A stretch of 64,000 nucleotides of DNA from Pseudomonas brassicacearum (GTDB lineage Bacteria > Pseudomonadota > Gammaproteobacteria > Pseudomonadales > Pseudomonadaceae). The translations under genes and the position numbers were made by a program. The number at the start of each line of letters is the position of its first letter. Within the stretch, counting starts at the first letter, position 1. The stretch is from the NCBI RefSeq assembly GCF_003732265.1, contig NZ_MOBK01000001.1:1155467-1219466 (forward strand), in the 5' to 3' direction. The notes beneath the pieces were generated by a model, which worked only from the letters and a program-made list of their open reading frames with translations, was not told the DNA's origin and did no database searches. Of this stretch, positions 1-8,620 are shown one piece after another.

Positions 1-98
1 AGGTCACGGGCGATGGCCGGCAACAGGCCGACGATGACGAATTCCGTGGTCAGCACCGTGAAACCGGCGGCGGACAACAGAAGAATGGGCAACAGCAT
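1..98 (-). CDS. MFS transporter, N-terminal end only (partial)
   Basis: The minus strand reads inward from an ATG at 98 and runs off the left edge. The visible 32 residues begin MLLPILLLSAAGFTVLTTEF and continue into a hydrophobic stretch ending near Ala-Arg-Asp. This is the first transmembrane helix and loop of a drug:H+ antiporter-type major facilitator. Family membership follows from the TTEFVIVGLLP pattern, which is typical of AraJ/YdhP-like exporters. Substrate cannot be told from this fragment. Confidence 0.7.
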   Translation of the reverse strand, partial: MLLPILLLSAAGFTVLTTEFVIVGLLPAIARD

Positions 99-395
99 GC
101 ACAACTCCAGAAAACGACGACACCAGCGAATAGCCCGAAGGCCCACTGGCAGACTTGAAAATGAGGATGGCGAATCTTAACAGAGTGTTTCCAAAGCGGG
201 TTGCACGAACCTGCTTATCTGGTTGATTGCGCGGGTGGCAGATCGTCACAGGTCTGAAGGATCGATCCTGCGCTGTGATAAAGTCCGCGCCCTGAAAAAC
301 GTACACCCTTTCCGGTTTCCTGCCTGCGGCCTGCCCTGTTTGTTGCTGCATACCTGCGAAACCCTGCACCTATAAAAAATCAGAGATGCTGCTTT
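99..395. other. Intergenic region between divergent MFS gene and sstT
   Basis: This stretch of about 300 bases separates two divergently transcribed transporter genes and must hold both promoters. It has AT-rich patches near 160-180 and 370-385. No convincing paired -35/-10 boxes, operator dyad or small ORF with a ribosome site was found. Confidence 0.5.
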
Positions 396-1628
396 ATGAC
401 TGCTTCATCCCCTTCTCTATTGCAACGCCTGAAACGCACCACCCTGGTCACGCAAATCATCATCGGCCTGATCGCCGGCATTGCCCTGGCCCTGTTTGCG
501 CCTGAAGTGGCGAAGTCCACGGCGTTTATCGGCAAGGTGTTCGTCTCGGCGCTGAAAGCCGTCGCGCCGATTCTGGTGTTCGTACTGGTCATGGCGTCGA
601 TCGCCAATCACAAGCACGGCCAGGAAACCCATATCCGGCCGATTCTGTTTTTGTATTTGCTCGGCACGTTCGCGGCGGCGGTGGTCGCAGTGGTGGCCAG
701 CATGATGTTCCCGTCGAATCTGGTGTTGTCGACGCAAGACGTCGCGGTCACCGCGCCGGGCGGTATCGGCGAAGTGTTGCAAAGCCTGCTGCTGAGCGTG
801 GTCGACAACCCGGTGAGTGCGCTGATGAACGCCAACTTCATCGGCATCCTCGCCTGGGCCATCGGCATGGGCATCGCCATTCGCCATGCCGGCGACACCA
901 CCCGTGAAGTGCTGGGCGACTTGTCCAACGGCGTGACCGTGATCGTGCGCCTGGTGATCCGTTTTGCCCCGCTGGGGATTTTCGGCCTGGTGGCCTCGAC
1001 CCTCGCCACCTCCGGTTTCGGTGCGTTGATCGGCTACGCGCATTTGCTGGCCGTGCTGCTCGGTTGCATGCTGTTCGTGGCGCTGGTGATGAACCCGATC
1101 ATCGTGTTCTGGAAACTGCGCCGCAACCCGTATCCACTGGTGCTGATGTGCCTGCGCGAGAGCGGCATCACTGCATTTTTCACCCGCAGTTCGGCGGCGA
1201 ACATTCCGGTCAATCTGGAATTGAGCAAGCGCCTGGGCCTGCATGAAGACACCTACTCCGTATCGATCCCGCTGGGCGCAACCATCAACATGGCCGGCGC
1301 GGCGATCACCATCACCGTGCTGACCCTGGCGGCGGTGCATACCCTGGGCATCGCCGTGGACATTCCGACTGCGATCCTGCTGAGCGTCGTCGCGGCGATT
1401 TGCGCCTGTGGCGCTTCGGGTGTGGCGGGTGGTTCGTTGTTGCTGATTCCGCTGGCGTGCAGCCTGTTCGGTATTCCGAGCGAGATTGCCATGCAGGTGG
1501 TGGCGGTTGGTTTCATCATTGGCGTGTTGCAGGACTCGGCGGAGACGGCGCTGAACTCGTCCACTGATGTGCTGTTCACAGCGGCGGCCTGCCTGGGTGA
1601 AGAACAGAAAGCCCAACGCACGGCCTGA
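396..1628 (+). CDS. sstT: Serine/threonine:Na+ symporter SstT
   Basis: 410 residues, close to the usual length of SstT (E. coli about 414). SstT is an inner-membrane dicarboxylate/amino acid:cation symporter (DAACS) that imports serine and threonine with sodium. The N-terminus has the expected [18 protein letters not shown] helix. The characteristic C-terminal core is present: the serine-rich [17 protein letters not shown] segment, then [17 protein letters not shown] and the [13 protein letters not shown] tail. The gene stands alone, followed by a REPIN. The ribosome site is weak, but the family start alignment supports this ATG. Confidence 0.93.
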   Translation: MTASSPSLLQRLKRTTLVTQIIIGLIAGIALALFAPEVAKSTAFIGKVFVSALKAVAPILVFVLVMASIANHKHGQETHIRPILFLYLLGTFAAAVVAVVASMMFPSNLVLSTQDVAVTAPGGIGEVLQSLLLSVVDNPVSALMNANFIGILAWAIGMGIAIRHAGDTTREVLGDLSNGVTVIVRLVIRFAPLGIFGLVASTLATSGFGALIGYAHLLAVLLGCMLFVALVMNPIIVFWKLRRNPYPLVLMCLRESGITAFFTRSSAANIPVNLELSKRLGLHEDTYSVSIPLGATINMAGAAITITVLTLAAVHTLGIAVDIPTAILLSVVAAICACGASGVAGGSLLLIPLACSLFGIPSEIAMQVVAVGFIIGVLQDSAETALNSSTDVLFTAAACLGEEQKAQRTA

Positions 1629-1644
1629 TCAACACCGCAAAACC

Positions 1645-1734
1645 TGTGGGAGCGGGCTTGCTCGCGAAGGGGCCGTCAGCCTTAACATAACCGTTGACTG
1701 ACACACCGCTTTCGCGAGCAAGCCCGCTCCCACA
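1645..1734. repeat. REPIN (GTGGGAGCGGGCTTGCTCGC arms)
   Basis: Two inverted REP sequences start TGTGGGAGCGGGCTTGCTCG and end with its complement, separated by a short spacer. This is the standard P. fluorescens-type REPIN. It lies just downstream of sstT. Confidence 0.95.
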
Positions 1735-1768
1735 AGGGTTTGCGGTGAAGTGAAGAATGCAGGCACAT

Positions 1769-1807
1769 AAAAAAGCCCCCGCAACCAATGGCTGCGGGGG
1801 CTTTTTT
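1769..1807. terminator. Bidirectional rho-independent terminator
   Basis: A GC stem (GCCCCCGCA / TGCGGGGGC) with a nine-base loop is flanked by A6 on the left and T6 on the right, so it can work in both directions. It sits right after the stop of the minus-strand DUF1993 gene and also downstream of sstT. Confidence 0.9.
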
Positions 1808-1820
1808 GTACCCGGGCGGT

Positions 1821-2330
1821 TTAGAACGCGCCCATGTAATCGCGCTTGCCCACTTCCACGCCGTTGTGACGCAGCAAGGCGTAAGCAGTGGTGACGTGGA
1901 AGAAGAACTGCGGCAATCCGTAGCTCAGCAGGTAAGCCTGGCCGCTGAAGCGCTTCTCTTTAGGGGTGCCCGGACGGGTCACGATCTCGATGCCTTCCTT
2001 GCCGTTGATTTGCTCCGGCTTGATCTCGGCGATGTAGGCCAGGACCTTGGTCAGCAGCGCTTGCAGTTCGGCGAAGGTGGTTTCGGTGTCTTCGTACTTC
2101 GGCACTTCAACTTCGGCCAGACGCGAAGAAACGCCTTTGGCGAAATCAACGGCGATCTGCACCTGACGCACCAGCGGGAACATGTCCGGGAACAGACGGG
2201 CTTGCAGGAATGCGTTCGGGTCGATGTTCTTGGCGGTGGCGTGGGCTTCGGCCTTGTTCAGCACATCGCTGAGCGCGGTGAGCATTTGCTTGAAAACAGG
2301 GACGGAGGCGTCGTACAGGGAAATAGTCAT
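1821..2330 (-). CDS. DUF1993 family protein
   Basis: 169 residues, a usual DUF1993 length. The sequence begins MTISLYDASVPVFKQMLTAL and has the family landmarks: LFPDMFPLVRQVQIA near 50, then FSGQAYLLSYGLPQFFFHVTTAYALLRHNGV near the C-terminus and the YMGAF ending. DUF1993 proteins resemble the DinB-like four-helix fold; their biochemical role is not established. The gene is monocistronic, ends in a strong terminator, and has no signal peptide, so it is probably cytoplasmic. Confidence 0.88.
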   Translation of the reverse strand: MTISLYDASVPVFKQMLTALSDVLNKAEAHATAKNIDPNAFLQARLFPDMFPLVRQVQIAVDFAKGVSSRLAEVEVPKYEDTETTFAELQALLTKVLAYIAEIKPEQINGKEGIEIVTRPGTPKEKRFSGQAYLLSYGLPQFFFHVTTAYALLRHNGVEVGKRDYMGAF

Positions 2331-2423
2331 GGCAGTCTCGTGTGGTAACAGGAGGGGAAACGTCGGCCGATTATAGCCATGCCCGCCCCTCCTGCCATGG
2401 GTCTTTTTCAGCTGCCGTAATCC

Positions 2424-3833
2424 TTAATGGCAGTCCCCGCCCATGCGCACCAGCAGCGCGGCGCGGTGTGGTTTCAGATAGGGTTCGACTTCGCCGACTT
2501 TGCACGACGCGAGGTTCTGCAATTGCGGGTCGAGGGGTTCTTGCACAAACAGCAGCCCCACTGGGCGTTCATCCCCTTGCAGTTGAGCAAGGGTCAGCGG
2601 CGCCACCGGCCGCCCCATGTAATAGACCAGACGGATATCCGGTTCACCGACGCTGTAGGCCTTCTGTCCCGGCTGCCCGGCGGACAGCGTGGCGACCTGT
2701 TCCAGACCACCGACGCGATGGGACAGCACCCGGGCTTCGACGAACACGTAAAACACCACAAACCCGGCCAGCATCACGTACGGAACCCTGGCCAGGCAGG
2801 TACGCCAGCGTCCTTGCATGCCTTCGAGCACGGCGGCCCAGTGCATGGCCAGCAGCAAGGCCATGGACGGGTAAACCGGCAACAGGTACTTGCCGTGCTT
2901 TTCGGTGAACAGGGAGAAAATCAGCAGCGGCAGCAGCGTGCAGCACAGCAGCATGGCCGCCTCACGGCGCGAACGGATCATCGCCCAGAACTTGCGCGGC
3001 TGCACAAACACAATCAGCCAGAACGGAAAGAAGTCACCGGCCAGGTACAACAGGTACGCGTACCAGGCTTCGGCGCCCTCCCCATCGATCTTGTTCATGA
3101 TGTCTTCGCTGATGATCGACGACCAGATGCCCCAGCCCTGACTCAACGACACCGCCACGTACCACGAACTGCCCAGCACCACCGCGATCAGCCAGCCCCA
3201 TCCGTCACACAGGTAGGCTTTGGCCCGCGCGTCGCGGCAGATCAAGGCGTACGTCAGGATCGGCGCCGTCACCCACAACAGGCACACCGGCCCTTTGGTC
3301 AGCAGCGCGCAACCTAACAGCAGGTAGCTGAGCCGACTCCACAGCACCCGGCCCTGCTGAAAGATGAACTGCCACGCCGCCAGCAATGCGCCGAAGCACA
3401 GCAGGGTCAACAGCATCTCGATTTCCGAGCGGCGGGCAAACAGGCTGAACGCGCCGTTCGCCGCCAGGAACACCACCGCGAACAGCCCGACCTGCCGCCC
3501 GGCTTGCCGAACGCCGTACCAGTACGTGCCGAGGCAGCACAAGGTCGCGGCCAGTGCCGAAGGCAACCGCACGCTCCACTCGGACACACTGCCCAGCACA
3601 GCGGTCGACACCAGGCCCGCCCAATAGAAAAACGGCGGTTTGGACAAGTACAAGTCGCCGTTCATGTACGGCAGCAACCAGCTCCCGGCTTCGTGCATTT
3701 CCCGCACGGTGACGGCGCGACGCGCCTCGTTGACGCTGAGAAACGGCACACTGCCCAATCCCCAGAAAAACAGCAGCGCCATGGCGACCGCCGCGAGCAA
3801 CGTGATATTTCGGGTCGATAACGATCCGCGCAT
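2424..3833 (-). CDS. ArnT-like polyisoprenyl-phosphate sugar transferase (GT83/PMT type)
   Basis: 469 residues with about ten membrane helices. The PMT/ArnT signature is present: LSVNEARRAVTVREMHEAGS with the catalytic-type acidic residue near position 35, then the KPPFFYW loop, FARRSEIEM, LTKGPV and the EKHGKYLLPVYPSMA motif. Such enzymes move a sugar from undecaprenyl phosphate to lipid A or another periplasmic acceptor. It is shorter than true ArnT (about 550), because the C-terminal periplasmic domain is reduced. It is the last gene of an operon with an LpxB-N-like membrane protein (3-base gap) and a GT2 enzyme, which probably makes the lipid-linked donor. The sugar itself cannot be predicted. 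Confidence 0.85.
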   Translation of the reverse strand: MRGSLSTRNITLLAAVAMALLFFWGLGSVPFLSVNEARRAVTVREMHEAGSWLLPYMNGDLYLSKPPFFYWAGLVSTAVLGSVSEWSVRLPSALAATLCCLGTYWYGVRQAGRQVGLFAVVFLAANGAFSLFARRSEIEMLLTLLCFGALLAAWQFIFQQGRVLWSRLSYLLLGCALLTKGPVCLLWVTAPILTYALICRDARAKAYLCDGWGWLIAVVLGSSWYVAVSLSQGWGIWSSIISEDIMNKIDGEGAEAWYAYLLYLAGDFFPFWLIVFVQPRKFWAMIRSRREAAMLLCCTLLPLLIFSLFTEKHGKYLLPVYPSMALLLAMHWAAVLEGMQGRWRTCLARVPYVMLAGFVVFYVFVEARVLSHRVGGLEQVATLSAGQPGQKAYSVGEPDIRLVYYMGRPVAPLTLAQLQGDERPVGLLFVQEPLDPQLQNLASCKVGEVEPYLKPHRAALLVRMGGDCH

Positions 3834-3836
3834 GAC

Positions 3837-4115
3837 CTACTCCTTCAGGTTTTTGCTTTTAGCGATCAACTGCAAATTGCGGAAATAAACGAGGGTGCCG
3901 AAGGCCTGGCCGGCGATGAACACCGGGTCTTGCCGGTAAATGGCGTACGCGAGCAAGAGCGTGCTGCCGACGATGCTCAGGTACCAGAAGCTCGTCGGAA
4001 TCACGCTGCGTTTTTTGTATTCGCTGTACAGCCATTGCAGGATAAAGCGCCCGGTGAAGGCGATCTGGCCGACAAAACCGACCACCAGCCACAGGGCTTC
4101 GCGGGACATGTTCAT
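3837..4115 (-). CDS. Small membrane protein with lipid A biosynthesis N-terminal (LAB_N) domain
   Basis: 92 residues, essentially a single LAB_N domain (the domain found at the N-terminus of some LpxB proteins). Motifs are LWLVVGFVGQIAFTGRFILQWLYSEYKKRS and VIPTSFWYLSIVGSTLLLAYAI, giving three membrane helices. Free-standing LAB_N proteins usually sit, as here, between a dolichyl-phosphate-type glycosyltransferase and an ArnT-like transferase. Its start overlaps the stop of the upstream GT2 gene in an ATGA, which suggests translational coupling. It may be a flippase or scaffold subunit; that is inference. Confidence 0.85.
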   Translation of the reverse strand: MNMSREALWLVVGFVGQIAFTGRFILQWLYSEYKKRSVIPTSFWYLSIVGSTLLLAYAIYRQDPVFIAGQAFGTLVYFRNLQLIAKSKNLKE

Positions 4116-4852
4116 CCTTCAATCTCCTGCGCATGGGTGTTCAGGCGTGTGCGCTTGATCAGCCACCAGACCCCGACCAGGTCGAGGATGCCCACCAAGG
4201 CGCGGTCGAGGTTGCCGTACTTGGACACCCCGGCGGTGCGCGGGCGATGGTTGACCGGGTGGACGATCATTCGGCCGTTATGGCGCTGGATCAGCGCCGG
4301 AATAAAACGGTGCATGTGATCGAAGTACGGCAGGCGCAAAAACGCCGCGCGTTCGATCAGCTTCAAGCCGCACCCGGTGTCCGGGGTGGCGTCCTTGAGC
4401 AAGCGGCTACGCAGGCCGTTGGCGAACCGCGAGGCCCAGAGTTTGCTCGCGGTATCACGGCGGTTGACCCGATGCCCGGCCACCAGTTGCACGTCGACTC
4501 GCCCCGGCTCGCCGCGCACCAGCGCCAGCATGCCGGGAATGTCCGCCGGGTCGTTTTGCCCGTCGCCATCAAGGGTGGCCAGCCATTGGCCGCGCGCCTC
4601 GAACGCGGCGTGGTAGAGCGAAGTGCTCTGCCCCAACGAACGTTCATGGTGCAGGATGCGCAACGCGCTCAGGCCGTTGTGCCGGATTTGCCGCAGTTCG
4701 TGCAGGGTGGCGTCGGTGCTGCCATCGTCGACGACGATGATTTCGTAGGCCTCGTCGGCCAGGGCCACGCGGATCTCCTCAAGCAGCGGCTTGAGGTTGT
4801 TGGCTTCGTTTTTGGCGGGAATCAGTACGGATACAAAAATGTCTTGGCTCAT
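4112..4852 (-). CDS. Family 2 glycosyltransferase (polyprenyl-phosphate sugar synthase type)
   Basis: 246 residues from the chosen ATG (MSQDIFVSVLIPAKNEANN), preceded by a purine-rich GAGAGAGA. An in-frame ATG 19 codons upstream adds a non-conserved tail and is less likely. GT-A motifs are visible: VSVLIPAKNEANNLKPLL, IIVVDDGSTDAT, ATLDGDGQNDPADIP (the DxD-like site) and the RRDTASKLWASRFANGLRSR loop. It resembles DPM1/ArnC-like enzymes that load a sugar on undecaprenyl phosphate. It is first gene of the operon with LAB_N and ArnT-like genes, a logical donor-synthesis step. Confidence 0.87.
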   Translation of the reverse strand: MSQDIFVSVLIPAKNEANNLKPLLEEIRVALADEAYEIIVVDDGSTDATLHELRQIRHNGLSALRILHHERSLGQSTSLYHAAFEARGQWLATLDGDGQNDPADIPGMLALVRGEPGRVDVQLVAGHRVNRRDTASKLWASRFANGLRSRLLKDATPDTGCGLKLIERAAFLRLPYFDHMHRFIPALIQRHNGRMIVHPVNHRPRTAGVSKYGNLDRALVGILDLVGVWWLIKRTRLNTHAQEIEG

Positions 4853-5163
4853 GGAGTCTCTCTCGCCCTTTTTGTTTTCGGTTATCAGGGGCGAATAAAG
4901 GTGGCGCACACCGATTGACTCGATGCATGGTTCAGTGGTTCGGAACGCTGCAGCCCGCGGCTACAGCGCCTTTCAGGGCTCGCGCAGGTGGTCGCGCGAG
5001 CACGCCTACGGTGCCCGCCAGATTGTTAAAATGTCGTTAATATTTCATCCATGTTTCGTCATCGTTGCCCGGTGGCCACGACGAATTCAGTTGCCATTGG
5101 CGCTCGCCAATCTAAAGTGCATCCACGCACGTGAAAAACATGAATCGGGTAAGGACGCAGACC
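4853..5163. other. Intergenic region between the glycolipid operon and yceH
   Basis: About 310 bases between divergent genes. The right part (5025-5060) is AT-rich, with TTGTTAAAATGTCGTTAATA, and probably holds the yceH promoter. No RNA gene, repeat or credible short ORF was found. Confidence 0.5.
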
Positions 5164-5811
5164 ATGAGCACTGAGCAAGAGACGACCCTCGACGAGCCGC
5201 GGCTTAACAGCACGGAAATCCGCATTTTGGGCTCGCTGATCGAGAAACAGGCGACCAGCCCGGAAACCTATCCGCTGACCCTCAATGCTCTGGTGATCGC
5301 CTGCAACCAGAAAACCAGCCGCGAACCGGTGATGAACCTGACCCAGGGCCAGGTCGGCCAGAGCCTGCGGGCGCTGGAAGGACGTGGCTTCACCAAACTG
5401 GTGATGGGCAGCCGCGCGGATCGCTGGGAGCACAAGGTCGACAAGGCGCTGGAACTGGTGCCGGCCCAGGTGATTCTGACGGGGTTGTTATTCTTGCGCG
5501 GTCCACAGACGGTCAATGAACTGCTGACCCGCAGCGGGCGCATGCATGAATTTGAAGACACCGAACAGGTGGTGCATCAGCTGGAACGCTTGATTGCCCG
5601 GGGGTTGGCGTTGCTGATCCCGAAGCAGGCCGGTCAGCGGGAAGACCGGTACATGCATGCGCTGGGTGATCCGGCGGACATAGAAGTTATCCTGGCGGCA
5701 CGGCAGAATCCGGTGGAGCGTGGGGCTTCTGGTGGTGTGTCGGTTGAACGGATCGAAGAGCTCGAAGCGCGAATCGCGGCACTGGAAGAGCGCCTGGCTC
5801 GCCTCGAATAA
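5164..5811 (+). CDS. YceH family (DUF480) protein
   Basis: 215 residues from the ATG at [12 protein letters not shown], which has GTAAGGAC about ten bases upstream; an earlier in-frame ATG gives a non-conserved extension. Family hallmarks are [31 protein letters not shown] and [14 protein letters not shown], then the second winged-helix domain [18 protein letters not shown]. The end is a short coiled coil ([20 protein letters not shown]). YceH has two winged-helix domains and is presumed regulatory, but its target is unknown. The gene is single and followed by a REPIN. Confidence 0.9.
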   Translation: MSTEQETTLDEPRLNSTEIRILGSLIEKQATSPETYPLTLNALVIACNQKTSREPVMNLTQGQVGQSLRALEGRGFTKLVMGSRADRWEHKVDKALELVPAQVILTGLLFLRGPQTVNELLTRSGRMHEFEDTEQVVHQLERLIARGLALLIPKQAGQREDRYMHALGDPADIEVILAARQNPVERGASGGVSVERIEELEARIAALEERLARLE

Positions 5812-5832
5812 CCAGTCTACACACCTCTAAAA

Positions 5833-5922
5833 TGTGGGAGCGGGCTTGCTCGCGAAGGCGGTGTATCAGTCACCAGATAGGGTGAATGACAGGACCTCTT
5901 CGCGAGCAAGCCCGCTCCCACA
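5833..5922. repeat. REPIN
   Basis: Inverted pair of TGTGGGAGCGGGCTTGCTCG arms with a short spacer, between the 3' ends of yceH and the convergent cupin gene. Confidence 0.95.
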
Positions 5923-5943
5923 TTGATTTGATGACACCTGTAG

Positions 5944-6462
5944 TTACTCACCGTCCCAGTAATCCACACCGTCGCCCGGCCGGGCGATGGCGACGAAGCC
6001 TGAGGCATTGCCCTCGGCATCGACCTTGAAGTCGTCCATCACCGCGTATTTGCCGGAATCGGGGTACTCGCAAATCTCCGGCGATTGCTGGGTGCTGACC
6101 GCCAGATAGCGCAGTTCCCCGTTGCTTGTGTTAATGATCTGGTGCGCCGCTTCCGGACCTCCCGGAGGGCAGGCGATCACGTCACCCGCGCGGATCGGGA
6201 AACGCTCGGCACCGAGGCGCACCTCCCCTTCCCCGGCCACGACGTAAAACATCTCCTCATTGACCCGATGGCTGTGAAACGGACTGCCGCGCATACCCGG
6301 TTCCAGTACATACAGCCGATACCCCAGCTTCTGCGCGCCCAATTGCTGACCGACGCGGGCCATTCGCTGCTGGTAACGGCCCGCCGTATCGCCCGTGGGC
6401 GCCATGGCTTCGGGCAACGGTTCAAGGTCGACCTGGTTCAGGTTGAGAATGCGCGGATGCAT
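5944..6462 (-). CDS. Cupin domain protein
   Basis: 172 residues. The central cupin barrel shows motif 1 as GMRGSPFHSHRVNEEMFYVVAGEGEV and motif 2 as AGDVIACPPGGPEAAHQIINTSNGEL, so the metal-binding His/His/Glu/His set is intact. Cupins of this layout include dioxygenases, isomerases and small-molecule binding proteins; the substrate is unknown. It starts 11 bases after the stop of the shikimate-dehydrogenase-like gene and is certainly co-transcribed, which suggests a role with an aromatic or cyclitol acid. Confidence 0.85.
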   Translation of the reverse strand: MHPRILNLNQVDLEPLPEAMAPTGDTAGRYQQRMARVGQQLGAQKLGYRLYVLEPGMRGSPFHSHRVNEEMFYVVAGEGEVRLGAERFPIRAGDVIACPPGGPEAAHQIINTSNGELRYLAVSTQQSPEICEYPDSGKYAVMDDFKVDAEGNASGFVAIARPGDGVDYWDGE

Positions 6463-6473
6463 GGGGATTCCTT

Positions 6474-7292
6474 TTAGCTGCGGGCAAATTCCACGGCTTT
6501 GTGAAATTGCTCATCGGTCGGCCGGACACCGGTGTACAGCACGAATTGCTCCAGCGCCTGGATGGCGATCACTTCCAGCCCGGTAATCACCCGTTTGCCT
6601 TCAGCGCGTCCCCGAACGATCAGCGGTGTTTCCGAGGGGATCGCCACCACATCGAAGACCGTCTGCGCAGCGGCAATGGTTTCAGCATCGAACGCCAGCT
6701 GATCGGCCTCCGGGCCACCCGTCATGCCGATCGGCGTGACATTGATCAGCATTTGCGGGCGCTGAGCACCCAATTCCGCTTGCCATTGATAACCCAGTGA
6801 CTCCGCCAGGGCACGACCGACACGCTCATTGCGGGCGACGATCAAGCCGTTCTGGTAACCGCCGTCGCGCAACGCGCTGGCCACGGCCTTGGCCATGCCG
6901 CCGCTACCGCGCAGGGCAAAGGTGAAATCCTTGGGCACTTCGTGGCTTTTGAGCAGTTGCTCGATGGCGATGTAATCGGTGTTGTAGGCCTTCAAGTGGC
7001 CGTCGGTGTTGACGATGGTGTTGATCGACTGAATGGCCGCCGCCGAGGCGTCCAGTTCATCCACCAGCGCAATGCACGCTTCCTTGAACGGCATCGACAC
7101 GCCGCAGCCACGAATGCCCAGGGCGCGAATACCGCCCACGGCGCCGGGAAGATCCTGGCTGCTGAAGGCCTTGTAGTAGAAATTCAGGCCCAATTGTTCA
7201 TACAGATGATTGTGAAAACGCAGGCCGAAATTGCCGGGGCGCCCGGACAGCGACATGCACAGCTGAGTGTCTCGATTGGGGTTCATCTGCAT
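6474..7292 (-). CDS. Shikimate dehydrogenase-like protein (SdhL / HI0607 type)
   Basis: 272 residues. The sequence closely follows the HI0607-like subgroup rather than biosynthetic AroE: it starts with DTQLCMSLSGRPGNFGLRFHN and continues with YKAF, GIRGCGVSMPFKE and NTIVNTDGHLKAYNTDY. The catalytic-type lysine (SMPFKE) and aspartate (NTDY) are present. The nucleotide loop is GSGGMAKAV, and ARNERVG replaces the usual NR[ST] cofactor pocket. SdhL enzymes oxidise shikimate weakly, and their natural substrate is unsettled. The ATG has AGAAGGAGAAA upstream. First gene of a two-gene operon with a cupin. Confidence 0.87.
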   Translation of the reverse strand: MQMNPNRDTQLCMSLSGRPGNFGLRFHNHLYEQLGLNFYYKAFSSQDLPGAVGGIRALGIRGCGVSMPFKEACIALVDELDASAAAIQSINTIVNTDGHLKAYNTDYIAIEQLLKSHEVPKDFTFALRGSGGMAKAVASALRDGGYQNGLIVARNERVGRALAESLGYQWQAELGAQRPQMLINVTPIGMTGGPEADQLAFDAETIAAAQTVFDVVAIPSETPLIVRGRAEGKRVITGLEVIAIQALEQFVLYTGVRPTDEQFHKAVEFARS

Positions 7293-7537
7293 GAAACTTT
7301 CTCCTTCTAAAGCACTTTCAGATAGACGGGATTAGCCATTCCATCGGGTCTGTTCGATCATAACGATATGGCGGCGGGCGCTGGCGCGAACCGTCAGGAA
7401 ACCGGTACAGACCTTACACAAAATTTACCTATTTGCTGTGCTGATTTTCAAAAAAACGCTGTCTTAGAAGTATCCCCGCGACAATGCTTGGGTCTATTGC
7501 AGACCCAAGCGCCGGGTCGAAGAACCGAGGAATTATC

Positions 7538-7909
7538 ATGATCCGTAAAATCCCCACAGTTGCCTTGCTGATCGGCGCACTCGCTGTCGCAGGACAGGCA
7601 CAAGCCCATGGCGGTGGTTGTGGTAATTGCTGGCAAGGACCAGCGGTCTTTGGCGCACTGGTGGGTACGGCCATCGTCGGTTCGGCCCTGATTAATGCCA
7701 ATCGGCCGGTCTATGTACAACCTCAACCGGTTTATCAGCCAGCGCCGGTTTATGTACAGCAACCACCACCGGTTTATTACCAGCCAGCACCGGTCTACGT
7801 GCAGCAGCCGGTCTATTACGGGCCGCCACCGGTTTACTACGGCCCGCCACGTGGTTATTACGCCCCGCGCGGTTACTACGGCCCAGGCCGTGGTTATGGC
7901 CACTGGTAA
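7538..7909 (+). CDS. Secreted Gly/Tyr/Pro/Gln-rich repeat protein
   Basis: 123 residues from the ATG preceded by CCGAGGAATTATC. A clear Sec signal peptide (MIRKIPTVALLIGALAVAGQAQA) is followed by HGGGCGNCWQGPAVFGALVGTAIVGSALI, a hydrophobic segment. The C-terminal half is built of PVYVQPQPVY, PVYYQPAPVY and PVYYGPPPVYYG repeats and ends in RGYYGPGRGYGHW. It resembles the glycine-zipper/PXPV-type envelope proteins common in pseudomonads. Function is unknown; a cell-envelope role is inferred. Its own terminator follows. Confidence 0.85.
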   Translation: MIRKIPTVALLIGALAVAGQAQAHGGGCGNCWQGPAVFGALVGTAIVGSALINANRPVYVQPQPVYQPAPVYVQQPPPVYYQPAPVYVQQPVYYGPPPVYYGPPRGYYAPRGYYGPGRGYGHW

Positions 7910-7920
7910 CACAATCACCA

Positions 7921-7949
7921 AGCCCCGCCCTCGACAGCGGGGCTTTTTT
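7921..7949 (+). terminator. Rho-independent terminator
   Basis: Stem AGCCCCGC / GCGGGGCT with a short loop followed by T6, starting 11 bases after the preceding stop codon. Confidence 0.92.
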
Positions 7950-8142
7950 GTGACCGTTCGTCGGCGAACGTCTGGATAAATCGCGTCAAGGTCGCTGTGG
8001 GGACAGCATCGGCAGCTCAAATTGGCAAAGATTGACTCGACCCGCCCTCGCCTTGCGCCAAACGGTCATATTTATGTCATGTCAGGTCCGCAAGCTTGGA
8101 TCTGTCCGCAAATAACAGGTTGATAACAACAAGGACGACCTC

Positions 8143-8337
8143 ATGCCCACGCAACACCCGCACCGCAATGTCGCTTTGTGCACGTCCAGCAAGGTGTACG
8201 ACGCCTTGACCGAACTCAAGCACCTGGAAGGCCATCGCAGCGCCAAGTTTCTTTCGCTGCTGGCGGAAAACCTGGTGCGCAAAGGCCTCCTCAACGAGCA
8301 GGAAGTGGTTCACATGCTGGATCTGGTCGTCGACTGA
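8143..8337 (+). CDS. Small conserved-looking protein of unknown function
   Basis: 64 residues beginning MPTQHPHRNVALCTSSKVYD and continuing into two amphipathic helices (LTELKHLEGHRSAKFLSLLAENLVRKGLLNEQEVVHMLDLVV). The ATG has AAGGACGACCTC just upstream. There are no membrane segments or signal peptide. I do not recognise a named family. The helix-rich C-terminus could be an oligomerisation unit. Support for a real gene rests on the ribosome site, codon use and the natural amino acid pattern. Confidence 0.65.
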   Translation: MPTQHPHRNVALCTSSKVYDALTELKHLEGHRSAKFLSLLAENLVRKGLLNEQEVVHMLDLVVD

Positions 8338-8437
8338 GACACATACTCATCGGCGTCAATGACGACTATCGAAAGCGTTAATTGTCCGTTTCAGCGCCGG
8401 GTCCGTAAGGTAGCTCCATAGATTGATGGAGGTACTT

Positions 8438-8620
8438 ATGTCCCAGGTTCAGATCATGTCCGTTATCGGCAGCGCCGTTCCCGCATCGCTTAGAGAGCTG
8501 GGATTGCTCGCCTGTTGGTATCTGGTGCAGGACGGCGAAGCGATCAGCGGTCCGCTTACTTCGCTGCCGGCCGCCCAAGCCTTGTCGCAACGCATCGGCA
8601 AAGGCCAGCTCAGCGCCTAA
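8438..8620 (+). CDS. Small hypothetical protein
   Basis: 60 residues (MSQVQIMSVIGSAVPASLRE, then LGLLACWYLVQDGEAISGPL). The start was chosen because GATGGAGG lies seven bases upstream. Its last four bases overlap the stop of the convergent AI-2E permease gene. The sequence WYLVQDGEAISGPLTSLPAAQAL resembles the GYF-2-like small domains that bind short motifs, but this is only an impression. Function unknown. Confidence 0.6.
   Translation: MSQVQIMSVIGSAVPASLRELGLLACWYLVQDGEAISGPLTSLPAAQALSQRIGKGQLSA

Noticed and set aside
417..1616. Long antisense frames across sstT and similar frames opposite other genes (for example 2427-3317, 8515-9525, 57506-59125)
   Set aside because: They mirror high-GC coding genes, have Arg/Gly/His/Gln-rich unnatural compositions and lack ribosome sites. 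They are shadows.
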